Assembly (NCBI RefSeq): GCF_958295425.1
Contig: NC_081136.1
Location: forward strand, 15,025,381 to 15,089,380
Direction: 5' to 3'
Source: Solea solea
Taxonomy: Eukaryota > Chordata > Actinopteri > Pleuronectiformes > Soleidae
Length of the DNA: 64,000 nucleotides
The notes under the pieces were generated by a model. It saw only the letters and a program-made list of their open reading frames with translations. It was not told the origin of the DNA and did no database searches. Shown here one piece after another: positions 1 to 12,474 of the stretch (its first letter is position 1; each line of letters opens with the position of its first letter). Made by a program: the position numbers and the translations under genes.

Positions 1-3000
1 GCTCAACAGTCTTTGTCCCCAGCAGGCAAATCTTCAGGGCTGTCTTTGTCTCTTTTACGCAGTGCAGCAATATGCTCAACAATTTCTCTCACAAGCAATG
101 TCATGATTAAAATGACATGTTTTAGTATCCCCCCCATTAGCAGCATATTGACCACATTAATCAAACTGCTAAACCCCTTTGTTTTTTCCAGATCAGTCAG
201 TACGATGAACTCTTCATTTCATTCATGTGTTGAGTATTAGGGTCTGAACAAGAATTGTAAAGCTAAAGAATATGGGGTTTAAATAATTAAGATCATGCTG
301 GCTTATGATTGCATTCCTTTCTCCTAACAGACACCGTGAAGACATGACGTTGCATATAAAAAAGGCATTAGCTCCATTACTAAATAAATATTAAATGATA
401 AGTTTAAAGATCATCTGACACCTAAAGCCCCAGCTATAAACTACACGACATGCTGCCTACAAATATCCAAGAACCATTAAGTCTCTATGATGATCAGACC
501 ACTGACAATCAGTACATTTCAGTATACGTGCTGCAGAGTATGCAGAAGAGTATCTTTGAAGAATACAAATTCTCACATGATTCCTACCTCTGTATAATTT
601 TGAGAATTATAAAAGAAGAGTTGGAGAGAAATACAAATGGAAATACAGTTGAAGTAGTGCAAATGGGTGGCAAATTTAAAGTGGATCTTAAATCAAAATA
701 AAATGGAGGAGGTAATTCAACCAGGCTGTAGACACTACTGTCACTGAAGTAAGCACTGAAGTATAGCCACAGCAAGACAATTAAACAGTGATACCTCCCT
801 CTAATGGTCACATGTTCTGGAGGAATGACAAATTAGAATTCAATGGAGCTGGACTTATTATAGCTGGATGCTTGCCGTTTAATGTCTGTGTGGCGCGACT
901 GTGAACTCACAGACAAATTAACAACAAAACCAACGCAATTAAATATGATGTGATTTCCTATAACCAACACCTTTGGCCGAAACGTATGGATGTAACTGAG
1001 TCATTGACAATGATGAGCTCAGAAATTGTCTGTCAGTTTTAACAAAGCTTTCATTACAGCTGTAAATAAAATCTGCCCCCAGTGAAAACTGTGTAGTGTT
1101 TTTTTTTTGTTCCCCAAAGAAAGCTCAAGACATTTCCAGCATCACAGAAGCTTTCACAAGCTTCAAAATGACACACAAACATATTGCATAAGCATATACT
1201 CTGAGGACAAGTGGCATAAGTGTTCATGGCTGAATAGAAAGGAACTGCCAAATGTCACTGTTCTGACACTATAGGAAGAAAGTACAAAGAATGAAACAAA
1301 AAAAACACATAAACATAAACAAAAAAGTCAAGGCTGCGAACAAAAATGTCCAAGGACTGAATTACCCTTCAATTTCCTTCCCAGTATGTCAAATTAACAG
1401 TCAAAAATGTACAATTTAATCAGTCCACTTACTATCAAGGCAGTCTGTTGGGAACTGAACTTAATTGACACGATTTGTGCTGGAATACTAAATAAGCAAT
1501 GACAGACTGCCTTTACAGTTCTCTTAGTGGGACATGCATAATTATGGGAAAACAGACACAGATGCTCTGGGTGATATGATGGCATCAGAAGGCTCACTTA
1601 ATTTAATGCAGGCACATCATTTGTCCTATGGGAGCTTTATCCTAATACAGGAGCTTATTGCAGATTTAGTTAGATACTAATTTTAAGTCATCACTCACAT
1701 AAAGGACACTGCCAGAATTACTACTGTATGAAATGTACTGTGGGACATTTATGAAGGTTTTAGATTCAGTTTGTTCCCAAGAGGATAAAGGACATGACCT
1801 GCTTGACTGGAGGATAAAGAATTACAAGCTTTTTTTATTTAGTTATTGCATATAAAAATGTGGCTTGCCTATAACAAAATTTCACTGTCAAAGTTTATGA
1901 ACTTTGTCAGTAAAGAATATGCACGCTCACAGTTAAACATTGAACATCTGTCTTAAAATTAGTTAACGGTAAATAGTAATAAAAATAATAATAAAAATGC
2001 ACTAAAAAATGAAAATATTAATAATAAACTCATATAATGCAGACTTTTAAATTATATCCCATTTGTGCAGACATATTTCCCTTTAAGATACAAATATTCC
2101 TTAAGGAAATAAGGTAGACTGAGTCATTTGTTGTTTCAAATTGCTCCCCAAAACAAGGTAATTTGGCCCACTCATCTATGGTGTGCCTGAAATAGTGCAT
2201 CTTCAAAGGCTTGGGAGACTTGTCGTGGGAGGAGAATACCACAACTGTCCAAGCTATCAAATATAAACGAATAGCTGTGGTTCTGAATTGAAATTGGTCA
2301 TTGTAAGCTTTGAGGTCATTACTCTAAGTTAAGGAGGATTTTGACTGAAAGTCATATCTCAAGGGACAAGGTCATGTCAATTGCACATCTACTGCATTCA
2401 ACATGGGTGGGGAAGTGTAGAGTTAGATTTAAAAGGAGCACTAACTGTCATGTGGACTGATGTTCAAAACTGCAAGTGTCGGCTGGCAAGTGGCATTAAA
2501 AAAAAAGAAATTTTCAAAAATAAACAAGAGTAACAACTAAAATGAACAGTTTGGTCAGACGCCAGCACATTTGGTATGATCTGTCGTTTTTAGAAAAGCT
2601 TCGTTTTTGTTGTGGAAAAACTGCCACCAATGAAAACCTTAGTATCTCTTTACTTGATTTGACAACATAATTGGCACTGCCAAACAGAAAGGATTCACAA
2701 ATTTACATTCAAAATATTGAGAATGCATCAGAGGAAGAAACAACCTCAAAATGGACTGTGAGTAAACTGTCTGGAGGTTTTTGTGTAGCAAGGTAATTTA
2801 AAAACTTTGAGTAGTTGTTGGAAGGATTTCATTTTAAATATGGAAAAATACAAAGGTCACATTGCTCTTTCACTTGCTTCTTTGATACGCAAATACATCT
2901 GACAGGTTGATAGTGCAGAAATAAAAATTTGATTTTGTTCTTGCTCAGACGCAATTTCGTGTTTCTATAAACTACAACTATGCATGTACACTTTATGAAT

Positions 3001-4730
3001 TACACATCTATTTCAGAAACCTAGGGCATAAATCACAATTGATGCAGACCAACAGCAGTAGTATAGTAGGAGTCATAGTTTGAGGTATCACTTTGATAAA
3101 ACTATGCTAGGTGCACAAATGTATAACCTCTCTTCCAAATACAGTACTTCATCCAGAATAACTGCCATTAACTTCCATTTGCATACACAGACCCTTAGCA
3201 TAAAAACCAACTATTACACAAACTGGCCTTTTCTCAGTCTTCATCTCTGACAGTTCAATTTCCTGTGCAAAGCTTTCATTTAAGGCATCCTCTCTGTACG
3301 GTTATCTGGAATTCAGATCTTAGAAGGTTATTCAAGCATAAAGAACAAAGGGCCGTTGTGAAGATATTCATCTACAGTGTGATTTCTTATTTCAGCCAAT
3401 ACTGCAACGCCTACTGGAAGAGGTTCCCTTTTATCTGGACTCTCTAAGAAAGAGCCAGTGGGCATTAAGTTTTGACAGCTGCTGCTCAGAGTTGACAGTG
3501 TGGTTCCACAAAATAGTCAATAACTAAAGGGCAGAAATGTCATCCATAAAAACACTGTTGATCCCAAGGGACTACTTGTTATCTATCAAGGTGATAGCTA
3601 TGGTATGCACTGACAACCATGGATGGACAACCTAAACCTGAGCTACTTCAATAATAGTGAAATGCAAAACTATGGCAAGCAAATACTGCACCAGAGCAAC
3701 ATATCAAATGAAACAAAATGATACTACAGATCAAAGGAGCTGGAAATCCCATAGCTATGCTTCACACACACACATGCACACATGCACACACAAACAGAGT
3801 GTTTTATTGATTGAGGAATGCGCTTAAAGTAATTGTCTAAGGTCAATCTAGCCAGATAAACTGTTTTCTTGCTTCATTAAAGGAAACCACAACTTCTCCG
3901 TAAGTCATTCAATGTGAGTTATTGACTCTCAGCCCCATGACATTTTGATACAAAAGCAAAGTCCCACAGATTTTAGATAAACTGATTGTTTGTTGCCCTT
4001 TGTCTTGTAAAAAAGGTCTTTATCAGACTTACTCCGATTTATTTTTGCCACTAAGCCTTTACAAATGCATTTATTTCCAAAGAGGATGGATGGATATGAC
4101 TTCCAACTTGATATAAATCCTTTAGACCTGAGATGAGTAGCAACTGTAGACTTTGTTTTTCCCTTTCTATAATATATATTGTTAGAAAATTAGTCATTGG
4201 GTCAATTCCCCAGTATTTATTTCAGGACTGATCCCCACTTTTAATCCAGATTTACAGTAATCACCTACAAATAAGGTTTTTTGATATAGTTTACGCAGTG
4301 TTGCTGGTTTCCATACATTAAATTAAAATCAATTTTCAGACCTGAGTTAGGTCATTTATCACAGTGGACATCACATCAGCTCTTGTTTTCCTCAAAGTTA
4401 CATTACTTAAACAGTACTGTATCTTGGTGTAGATTAGAAAATAGCTCAAACAGACATGGTGTTAACCACTGTGCTGCAGAGCTTTATTTTAAAAGTGAAT
4501 GCAAATCAGCAAGGAATACATTCACTACCAACTTCAACTTAAATCAGAAAATGCTATTACCACATCAAAATGTGCCTTTCTGGATATAAAATGAAATCAT
4601 ATTTTATCACATGAAACATACAGTACACATGAAAAATTGTCATACATATTTTTCTTAATGTCTTAAAAACATGTTTTATAAGGTTAACATTATTCATTTT
4701 TGATCTTCTAATCAATTCATCCGTTAATTC
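1..4730. other. Intergenic AT-rich DNA, no gene seen
   Basis: No recognisable exon, RNA gene or complete transposon was found on either strand. The stretch holds A/T-rich runs and a short CA/GCACA repeat near 3763-3793. An open frame of 83 codons at 450-701 (+) resembles no family I know and has no supporting splice or neighbour context, so I treat it as chance. The region lies more than 12 kb downstream of the last adgrl3 exon. Confidence 0.6.
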
Positions 4731-4734
4731 ACTT

Positions 4735-4990
4735 CAAGTCCAGTCAGTTTTATTTATATTGTGCCTCTATGGACCGTACAGTCTGATACGCTCTATCCGC
4801 AGACCGTCACATCGAATAAGGAAGAACGCCACAGAGGGAAAAGAAAATGGGAGAAACCTCAGGAATAGCCACAGAGGTGGGATCCCTCTACCAGGACAGA
4901 CAGATATGCAGTTGGTGTCACAAGCTCAGCAGATTATGAAAAACATCAACAAACATGTAAAAGGTTGTGCCAAATTTTAAGGAATTCCCT
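4735..4990 (+). mobile_element. Degenerate teleost interspersed repeat (retroposon-like)
   Basis: The block starts with a TTTTATTTATATTGTGCC segment and continues with GGGAGAAACCTCAGGAATAG and GGTGGGATCCCTCTACCAGG, then ACAGACAGATATGCAGTTGG. This order (TTTATTTRTATAGYGCC, then AAACCTCAGGMAGARCC, then GGGATCCCTCTWCCAGGACAG) is a repeat seen many times in fish genomes and usually linked to LINE/SINE-type retroposons. The family assignment is from memory; no target-site duplication was found and both borders are approximate. It contains a short 73-codon frame that is probably meaningless. Confidence 0.55.
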
Positions 4991-6484
4991 CAAGAAGTAC
5001 GTACAGCCTGAGGGACAGACATATGGATGAACCAGAAATACAAATGTTATACATTATACCTCCACCACACGGCTGTCAGCAGCACAGGGGCACATAAACC
5101 TTCACAGTACATGGGATTAAAAAGCTGCACAAAAAAAATATTGATTTTGATTTGAGCTTGCTTTAAATGTACACAGACTTCCTTGGACACAGAACCAATA
5201 AAAGCTGTATAGTCAAAGCTTGTCCTCTGGGATTCAGACATTGTGGTGTGGTTACAAATGAGGCTGTAGAAGTGCACACCTTTGTTCCAGAATATGTGGT
5301 CTCATCCCAACAACTGACTCACAGAATTCTTTTTATGAAGAATTCATAAATAATACAGAAATGAGGTTAGAATTTAAAACTGGCATCTATCCTTATAAAA
5401 GAAAAGTTTTTAGTAAGAGGTTTGGCATAAAGACAAACACTGATTAAATTAAATAAATTTAACTAATCTATAATTCCTGAAATGGGAAGCACTTCAATTA
5501 TGTGTTAATTAAAATAATTGAAACCATCATATTATTAGCAATTAGAATTTTATTTTTAGTTACAGAACAACCAAAGCCTCTAAAACTACTAAAAACATCT
5601 AAGCAGATCTCTCCTATCACTCACAGAGCTACTGCTAACTTCTGTGTGATTTTAAAGTTGGATTCAGCTGCTTTAGTGGATGAGAAGGTCTCAATCTTTC
5701 AGATTTAGATTAGATTATTTTGTCAACACTGACAAAGTTACAAGAACATGCTAGAAACAAAGCAAGACTTTAAGAGTTTAAAATAATCTAGAAATGTTAT
5801 TGTCCACTTTTATTTCTCTTCTTGCCTGGAATATTAATACCTGCATAAGTAAGGGTTCAGAGCATCTCTGCTGGATAACTTAACAACAAAAAGTATAATA
5901 TAGAGTTAAATATTAATTACAAGCAGAGACTCCATGCAAACATCATGTTTAAAATGTCCGATGCAAATCCATATCAGTAATGACTTCTCATTTCTATTTA
6001 TTTAATTTTAAAACTGATCATGATTCCGCTAAACTTTTGATAAAACAGAGGAGAAATGTCCCTAAATAATTCCACATTCAAACTGTCTCTATGAAATATT
6101 ACTCAAGCAATAAGGTCTTGTGAAATTATTTCATTTCAAAGAAAATAAACCTACAGCAAGTTTCATCATGAAAATTAAAATTGTCATAATGCTACGAGGG
6201 AAATTGTAGCTTTAAAAAAAGCCCTCATGAGGACTGAAACTGAAATATCAAAAAATGACTTATTATTGCTCCACATAACATAATTCATCCTATTTGTCAC
6301 CTCATCTACACTCACACAAATTGAACTGGAATTTGAAATGTTTGAATCACCATCTTGTTTCGCAGCACCACTGATTAAAATTAAGCCAATTAAGAATGTA
6401 TAAGGAGTGAGAAGTAATTAGAGATCCCAAATGTTTGTGTTATTTTTTCAAAAACCTGAAATCAAACTTAATCAGAGAACAAAT
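4991..6484. other. Intergenic, nothing recognised
   Basis: AT-rich DNA with short chance frames only. No splice-flanked coding block, RNA fold or repeat with clear ends was seen. Confidence 0.5.
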
Positions 6485-6543
6485 CTCCAGACTCTCAGAA
6501 GCTGTCTTGGACAAATTCCAAGACAGCTTCCGAGAGTCTGGAG
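6485..6543. repeat. Near-perfect hairpin, 26-bp arms and 7-nt loop
   Basis: Arm 6485-6510 begins CTCCAGACTC and ends CTGTCTTGG; arm 6518-6543 is its reverse complement with one difference. The 7-nt spacer is ACAAATT. The difference is an A/C mismatch on plus-strand RNA but a G-U wobble on minus-strand RNA, so a minus-strand transcript would pair along all 26 positions. Pairing stops at both outer ends, so there is no lower stem of the kind a typical pre-miRNA has. Confidence 0.9.
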
Positions 6544-9350
6544 CTGGCAACTGTAGTAACTGTTTTAAATAAAACTAAATTAACCTTTCCTGTGGTAGCT
6601 GTATGAAAACTGAGCTTCTCCTTCACGTTGTCAGTATCTACAATTAGCTGTTAATACTGTACTGTAATAATTCCACACAGACCCTTAAAACAACTAATCT
6701 GACGGTCCGACGTTTTTGATGGAGAGATCGTATGCACTTTGTGCCCTTAGTTTCCAGGGACCATCTCTGCTCCTCCATTAAATTCAGACTCGACCAGGCT
6801 ACTCTGTGACCAAATTAGAAAACATGGCACTTAACAACTTCACCATTTATATCTTACTGTGTCACGCTAGCATCCATGATGAAAGCCAGTGTTGGTATTA
6901 GCACTCAGCCAAACCCAGCCCCTGTGATGAAAGCAGATGTGTACACATTAGTGAGAGCATCCCTTCAGGAGATCTCATTAAATCGCTGGAAAAGCAGTAG
7001 TGTCCAATCAACAGTATCCACAGAGGATCCCGAAGAATTTATTTTTATAACCTAAGCGGGGCTTGCATATGCAGCATATTTTTGGCTCCATGCTCTAAAT
7101 GTTTCCATACATTCGTATGGCAAGTTGAAATGGAGGCTATTCACATTGTACAGATTTATCTTGGTTCTCAATAGCATATTTTGAAAGAAAATGATTATAA
7201 TCGAGCAAGGTCGGGGGATTAATGGATAAGTGAGATCAGTTGAACCACACTCAGTGAACCTGTGAACCCATATCTAAACTGCAACCGTGATCAAACCGAG
7301 CAAAATAAATCCAGTTTGTACCACATGTGAAGAAATAAAACATAATTCTGTATGTTTGAATGTTTCAAAGAGCGAGTGGAACAAGACACCTATCCTGCAG
7401 TGACACTATCACCAGATTCAATCTACAATATGCTGATTCTATCATAATAAAGAAAATTGGCTTGATCCCTGAGGAGAGGGGCCCTAATAGAAAATAATTC
7501 TGCCCTTGAAACACTCGGGCCTGGCTTTGATTAGATGATGCTATCTTTGTTTAGACTTTAGCATCTGGGGCAGGACCATGTGTTCATATATTTAATTAAA
7601 ATACCATTGCCTGCGCTGACAAAGGGTACTTATCTCATCAAAGTGTTCACTCTGGATTTTTTCTCTTAATTCAAAAGATTATCTTTGCTGATTGGCCATA
7701 GAGGTTGGACGGATGGGGGCAATGGTGACTCTGGAATCTATTGGCTTGTCAGAATACTGGCTCATCTGCTGTCCACCTTGACTGCAAGCCAGACATCATC
7801 ACTGCAAGCCATCTGGCTTGGAGACAGAACTATTTTACCTTTATCACTGTGTTTTTATCATTCATCTAGAGGTGTGTCAAGGAATAATTACAGTGCCATT
7901 ATGGTTGTCACAACCTTGCAACAACAAAATCTGTATCACTGACCCACCAATAATGACCTTTGTGTGCCACAACAACCTGCCCTCCCTTCTACTGGTACAC
8001 TTTTAGAGTGTAACACAAACTGTAGGCAACAAAGCGGAAAAGCTTTTAATATTCATTTTTCTAAGTGAGACTGCAACTAATGACTATTTTATTGTAGACT
8101 AATCTAGCTACTGTTTCCACCATTTGTTATTTGAAACAAGAGAATAAATAAAATGAATAATTTAATTTTTTTTTTTAAAGTTCCACCTTCATTTTGCATC
8201 AAATTAATAAAGAGACTGACAATCCAGGTATATTTTTAGACAAAACATAATGTAGATCTGGGATGGGTTATTGATTAATCCATTACTCAGCTGGCAGATT
8301 ACTCACCAACTTATTATTATTATAATAAGTATTATATACTTTAACAGTAAAATTGCCAAATAATAAATAGTAAATTAATATCTTTGGTTTTTGGACAGTG
8401 TGTAAGATAGGAAAAAATAAACAACTTGGACCACTTTAGGCTACATAAAATTGTATGAAACCACTGCCATGTCTTTGACATTTTTCAGACAATGCAACAA
8501 TACATCAAGAACAATAATCAGGGGACTGGTTGATCACGAAAACAATGGTTAGTTGCAGGATGACCAATGTCATTTACGGTTGTCAACATTAATTTGATTA
8601 AGACTTAACCTTTTTCCTTAAGGAATATTTTCTAAAGTGGTTTTCACTGCTTCTGAAGTAGAACATTCAATATCAAAACACATTAACAAATCAACAGGTG
8701 TAAAATTCAATCACAATACACCTTTGCCTTATTCCAGTTGTTGAAGGTCAACATGCTGCAACGTCTCACCTTATGCCAAGACTGAAGGTAAGACTACATC
8801 TCAAGTAACCTAAGAGCTTTCAGAGCGCTGAGACCCAGCCAAGAAATGAGTAACAGTTGAACTGCTGTATATCATGCTGCAGTAGTCCTTCTGCTATTGT
8901 ATCATACAATACACTAAACTATGACCTGTAGTAACACATAACAATTCCCTGGGCAGTCATTATCATTTTCCTGGCTACCATGCTCTCTCTCTAGCTCGCC
9001 CATCTCTCTCTCGTGGCCCTAACACTGAAAATTATCTTCCAAATGAACTCACAAAGGACTTTTGTGAATGTCACATAACCTGTTTGCCCATGGCATGAGT
9101 GGCCTGTTTGCTACTCCCTGATGGGTATGTGTTATAATACTGTCAGGCACTGAAGGGGGCACATGGTTCTGCTGCTTATCCCTACTGTCATAAAATAAGG
9201 CCATGATGGGACATGGTGAGGTATATTTATATGTGGCCAAAAAAACTGACGAGGGCAACTGGGACTGAGTTTAAGATGCAGAGAATGAGGGGCATTTGAA
9301 AATGTTTTTTTATAAAAAGGATGACACTGTTGTACACTATGAAGCCCATA
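6544..9350. other. Intergenic, no gene seen
   Basis: No exon recognised. The part from about 7440 to 7660 has a run of intact transcription-factor-like motifs and is listed separately. A 13-base T run occurs near 8167. Several short frames between 7685 and 8006 and at 9049-9425 are chance; the latter run into the adjacent TA tract. Confidence 0.5.
7440..7660. promoter_or_regulatory. Candidate distal regulatory element (motif cluster)
   Basis: Within about 220 bp there are two TCF/LEF-type motifs in opposite orientation (CTTTGATT at 7525-7532 and ATCAAAG at 7637-7643), a palindromic homeodomain-type TTTAATTAAA at 7591-7600, and TTATCT, a GATA-type core, next to the second TCF/LEF motif. The clustering is what is seen; enhancer function is inference, and such short motifs occur often in AT-rich DNA. 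Confidence 0.2.
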
Positions 9351-9356
9351 TACTAA

Positions 9357-9402
9357 TTTATATATATGTATACATACATTTACACACACATAAATATATA
9401 TG

Positions 9403-9478
<76 letters not shown>
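9357..9478. repeat. TA/CATA-rich microsatellite
   Basis: About 120 bp of alternating TATA, TACATA and TATATG units ending in a pure TA run. Likely length-polymorphic and able to form cruciforms. Confidence 0.95.
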
Positions 9479-9484
<6 letters not shown>

Positions 9485-9692
9485 AAATATGCAGTCTGCT
9501 CTAGAATACAGTAATTTGATTCAACTTAATCTTAATCTAAACAATTGACCATAACTACAATGAATTAAGCAGCTGGGTCATTCTTTCAACCAAACATAAT
9601 GTCATAAATTCATATCATCTGAGCTTGTCAAAGAAGAAATTTCCGTGTCTTTCTTTTCTCACACAAAACATGACATTTGCAGATGTCTGCTC

Positions 9693-9731
9693 AATGTCTG
9701 GAAAATTGTGGTCAGCAATTTTCCAGACATT
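9693..9731. repeat. Perfect hairpin, 16-bp arms and 7-nt loop
   Basis: Arm AATGTCTGGAAAATTG at 9693-9708 is exactly reverse-complemented at 9716-9731, separated by TGGTCAG. Neither arm is a simple repeat. No terminal repeats or gene context explain it. Confidence 0.9.
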
Positions 9732-11791
9732 TCATGACATATTACAAACCATACCTGGTAAATGGGGGGGAAAAAAAGTTCTGAAAATAATTGCCAGTTT
9801 CTGCCTCAATAATTTCATCTGCATGTAGCCACAACAGCTCCTTGAGTTTTCACTGCAGTTTGTTGTTATGTTTCCCCTTTGTTTTTGTAAGACCTTTGTT
9901 ATTGGTCTCATTTTGCTTTTTAAAAAATGTATATTGTCAATATACTGATAACCAGCTGGGGCATTAATCATTTGACTTAAATCTACTCCACATTACCTGT
10001 TTACTCTTTATTATAAGTCTGTATGTAAACACACAATGTTAAACATCTTTTGAATATGTTAACTATCTATACCCACTGACAGGAAAGGGCAGCATTTCTG
10101 ATACATGTATTTAAAATATGTATTTCGATTAAAAGATATTATTTTGTAATTAGTATTTTACTGAGACGATAAAAATGTCTTAAAATTTTGTATCATATAC
10201 TTTTATATATCATCATTTATATCAGACTACGCAGTGCTTGGTGCCTATAATTTGCCTGGACTTCTTGGCATCAGACAGACAACCAACCTACAAGTTGATC
10301 GAAACACGCATTTATCTCAACCACCTTTCATACTTGACAAGTTCCTGTTCAGCGTAACATTAGGTGGTGTTTGTAAAAGCTAGGTTATTTAACCCGTGAA
10401 CGTTAGCTGCTAACTGTCACTGTTAACATCATGTTAGCTCATCACTTTTAATTGGATTTCCGATGGTTGTGTACCATGTTTTGAAGTTGACATCTCTGGT
10501 ATCATGGTGTAATTTTGTTTCATGCATTGGAGTTGTGTACCTCAATGTCATTCACTACCATATGCTGCAACAACAAAACCCCATACTCCCCTACTTGCAG
10601 TATTTCTGGCTCATATTGTTTGCTATTTAAGCTACTTTTCGATTGTATTGTATACACAACATTTACAGTAGACTATGGCCTTGTATGGAGTGCAGCCGAA
10701 ATCAGATTTTTAAGCATATCCAGATTGTATCTAGCCACACTGGTGTTAGGGTTAGGGTTAGTCAGAGTCAGAGTATACAACTGAATAAAACAAACAAAAG
10801 AAGCATAAGAAAAATAAGCAAGAGGTAAACAGGCTTTGTTTACTTAATTAGTTACATCTGTGATATGTCAAAACATGTGTGAAAATTACCTGCTGAGTGA
10901 AAGCATGATAATAACAATTATAGTAATACTACTACTACTAATAATAATAATAATAATGATAAAAATAAAAAATAAATGCTCACATTTTTCGCTGTATCAA
11001 TATTTAAGTTATAGGATACTCAAGTTTGCCATTTTATCCTGCTTTTTTATATATTTATAAAATATTTATTTAAAAAAAAATTAATACTGGGCTTTTCTGG
11101 AGAGCAGCCATTTTGACGTGTGAAGCAGAAACAACACAGATGTTACTGATTACATTTACAATGGCTCTGTTCAGCCCATGTAATGTAAGTCAGGACAAAA
11201 TGAAGCTCAGTCATTCATTTGATTATTTACACCTGTGATTCTCCAAACGCATAATGGCCTCTACAATCTCCTTGCAAATTATCAAAAGTAACAAAGTCAC
11301 GTTCCTGAGAAAACATGTTCCCTCTAAGAGTAAAAATCTCACCTTTACACGTCTTGTCCCAGTGGCATTTTTTGTGGCTTGAAGTATTCAGTGTTTTCAG
11401 TCCCAAACAGGTATCCAGCTACTCTACTTTATCTGAATGCTGGCTACTATTTATCACCTTTCCATCTTTTATTACTTCTGTCCCCGCGATGTGAGCTTCC
11501 GGCAGCAGCTGACACGTTCCACTTCACTTTAACTGCAGTAAAACGTGACAAACATATGCTAATCGTATGCTAAATGGTATGCTAAAACTGTTTGCTACGT
11601 GCTAGTGTTGCTTGCCACGGACGCACGTGAGAAGAACACACAGTCATAACGCACTGAAAACAACCCGTGTCCCAACACTTCGGTCATAAAAGACATAATG
11701 TGCTTAGTTATCCTCTTCATAAAATGCCGTTCTATTTTGCTTACTGACGAACATTTGTTTCATTCTTCTTCTCTCGTGTACATTTTAATTG
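9732..11791. other. Intergenic, no gene seen
   Basis: AT-rich intergenic DNA. It contains two and a half telomere-like GTTAGG units at 10745-10761 and a TAA/ATA-rich run near 10920-10970. No exon or RNA gene recognised. Confidence 0.5.
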
Positions 11792-12474
11792 ACACAAAGC
11801 AGGGCCGTCACAAGCCTTCATGGGGCCCGAAGCAAAAATTGACTTTGGGGGCCTTATTAACACCAATAATAAAGCAGTAAATGTGTAGCTTGCATATTGG
11901 TTTTAATCTTTAAATGGTAGTAATCAAAAAACAATGGACTTGATTTTCACTTAGTATTCATATTGACACAATACTAAGATGTGAATATGGTGTCAGTCTA
12001 CTATAAATTAACTGTCTATTGTTTGACTTAATTTAATTAGGTCAAACAATAGACATTGCATTTATTGTAACCATGACAATGATTTTACTAGATATGATTT
12101 AAAAAATGCACCCTGCAAAAAACTATTACAAATAAACATAGTATATTATCATTAAATATTATAGTAAAAATAAAAAACTTATAGTCAACTCTTAGTAAAA
12201 CTTCACCTTGTTAATTCACAAATAAGTGCAAATGCACAAAAGTATTAAATAAAATAAACAAATACTTAAATGATAAATGAATATATGGAACTGAAACACA
12301 ATAATAAAATGGTTTAAAAACAAAATATGTTCAGTACTTTTGCCTCAAAACTCCGTAAAATGTGCAAAAGAATCACTGTAACAATAAAACAAAAAAAATA
12401 TAAGATGAAGAAATGTTCTAGGGGGCCCCCAGGCACTGAGTTCACTTGTGCCTTGGGTCGGCACTGACACAAGG
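11792..12474. mobile_element. Non-autonomous hAT-like DNA element with target duplication
   Basis: The element body spans 11800-12466 (667 bp). Its left end is CAGGGCCGTCACAAGCC; the right end read inward on the other strand is CAGTGCCGACCCAAGGC, 13 of 17 positions alike. It is flanked by ACACAAAG (11792-11799) and ACACAAGG (12467-12474), an 8-bp target-site duplication with one change. Ends starting CAG and 8-bp duplications are standard for the hAT superfamily. There is no transposase frame inside, so it would depend on enzyme supplied elsewhere. GGGGCCC-rich blocks sit just inside both ends, and a large palindrome lies at 12013-12055. Confidence 0.75.
12013..12055. repeat. Palindrome inside the hAT-like element
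   Basis: Arms TGTCTATTGTTTGAC (12013-12027) and its exact reverse complement (12041-12055). The 13-nt spacer is itself nearly palindromic (TTAATTTAATTAG), so the fold could continue almost to the centre with one G-T pair. Confidence 0.9.

Noticed and set aside
450..701. 83-codon plus-strand frame
   Set aside because: No family resemblance, no neighbouring exon and no promoter sign; this length is expected by chance in 64 kb.
6485..6543. Calling the 26-bp hairpin a microRNA gene
   Set aside because: Pairing ends exactly at the arms with no lower stem, and the near-perfect match lacks the bulges usual in pre-miRNAs; reported only as a hairpin.
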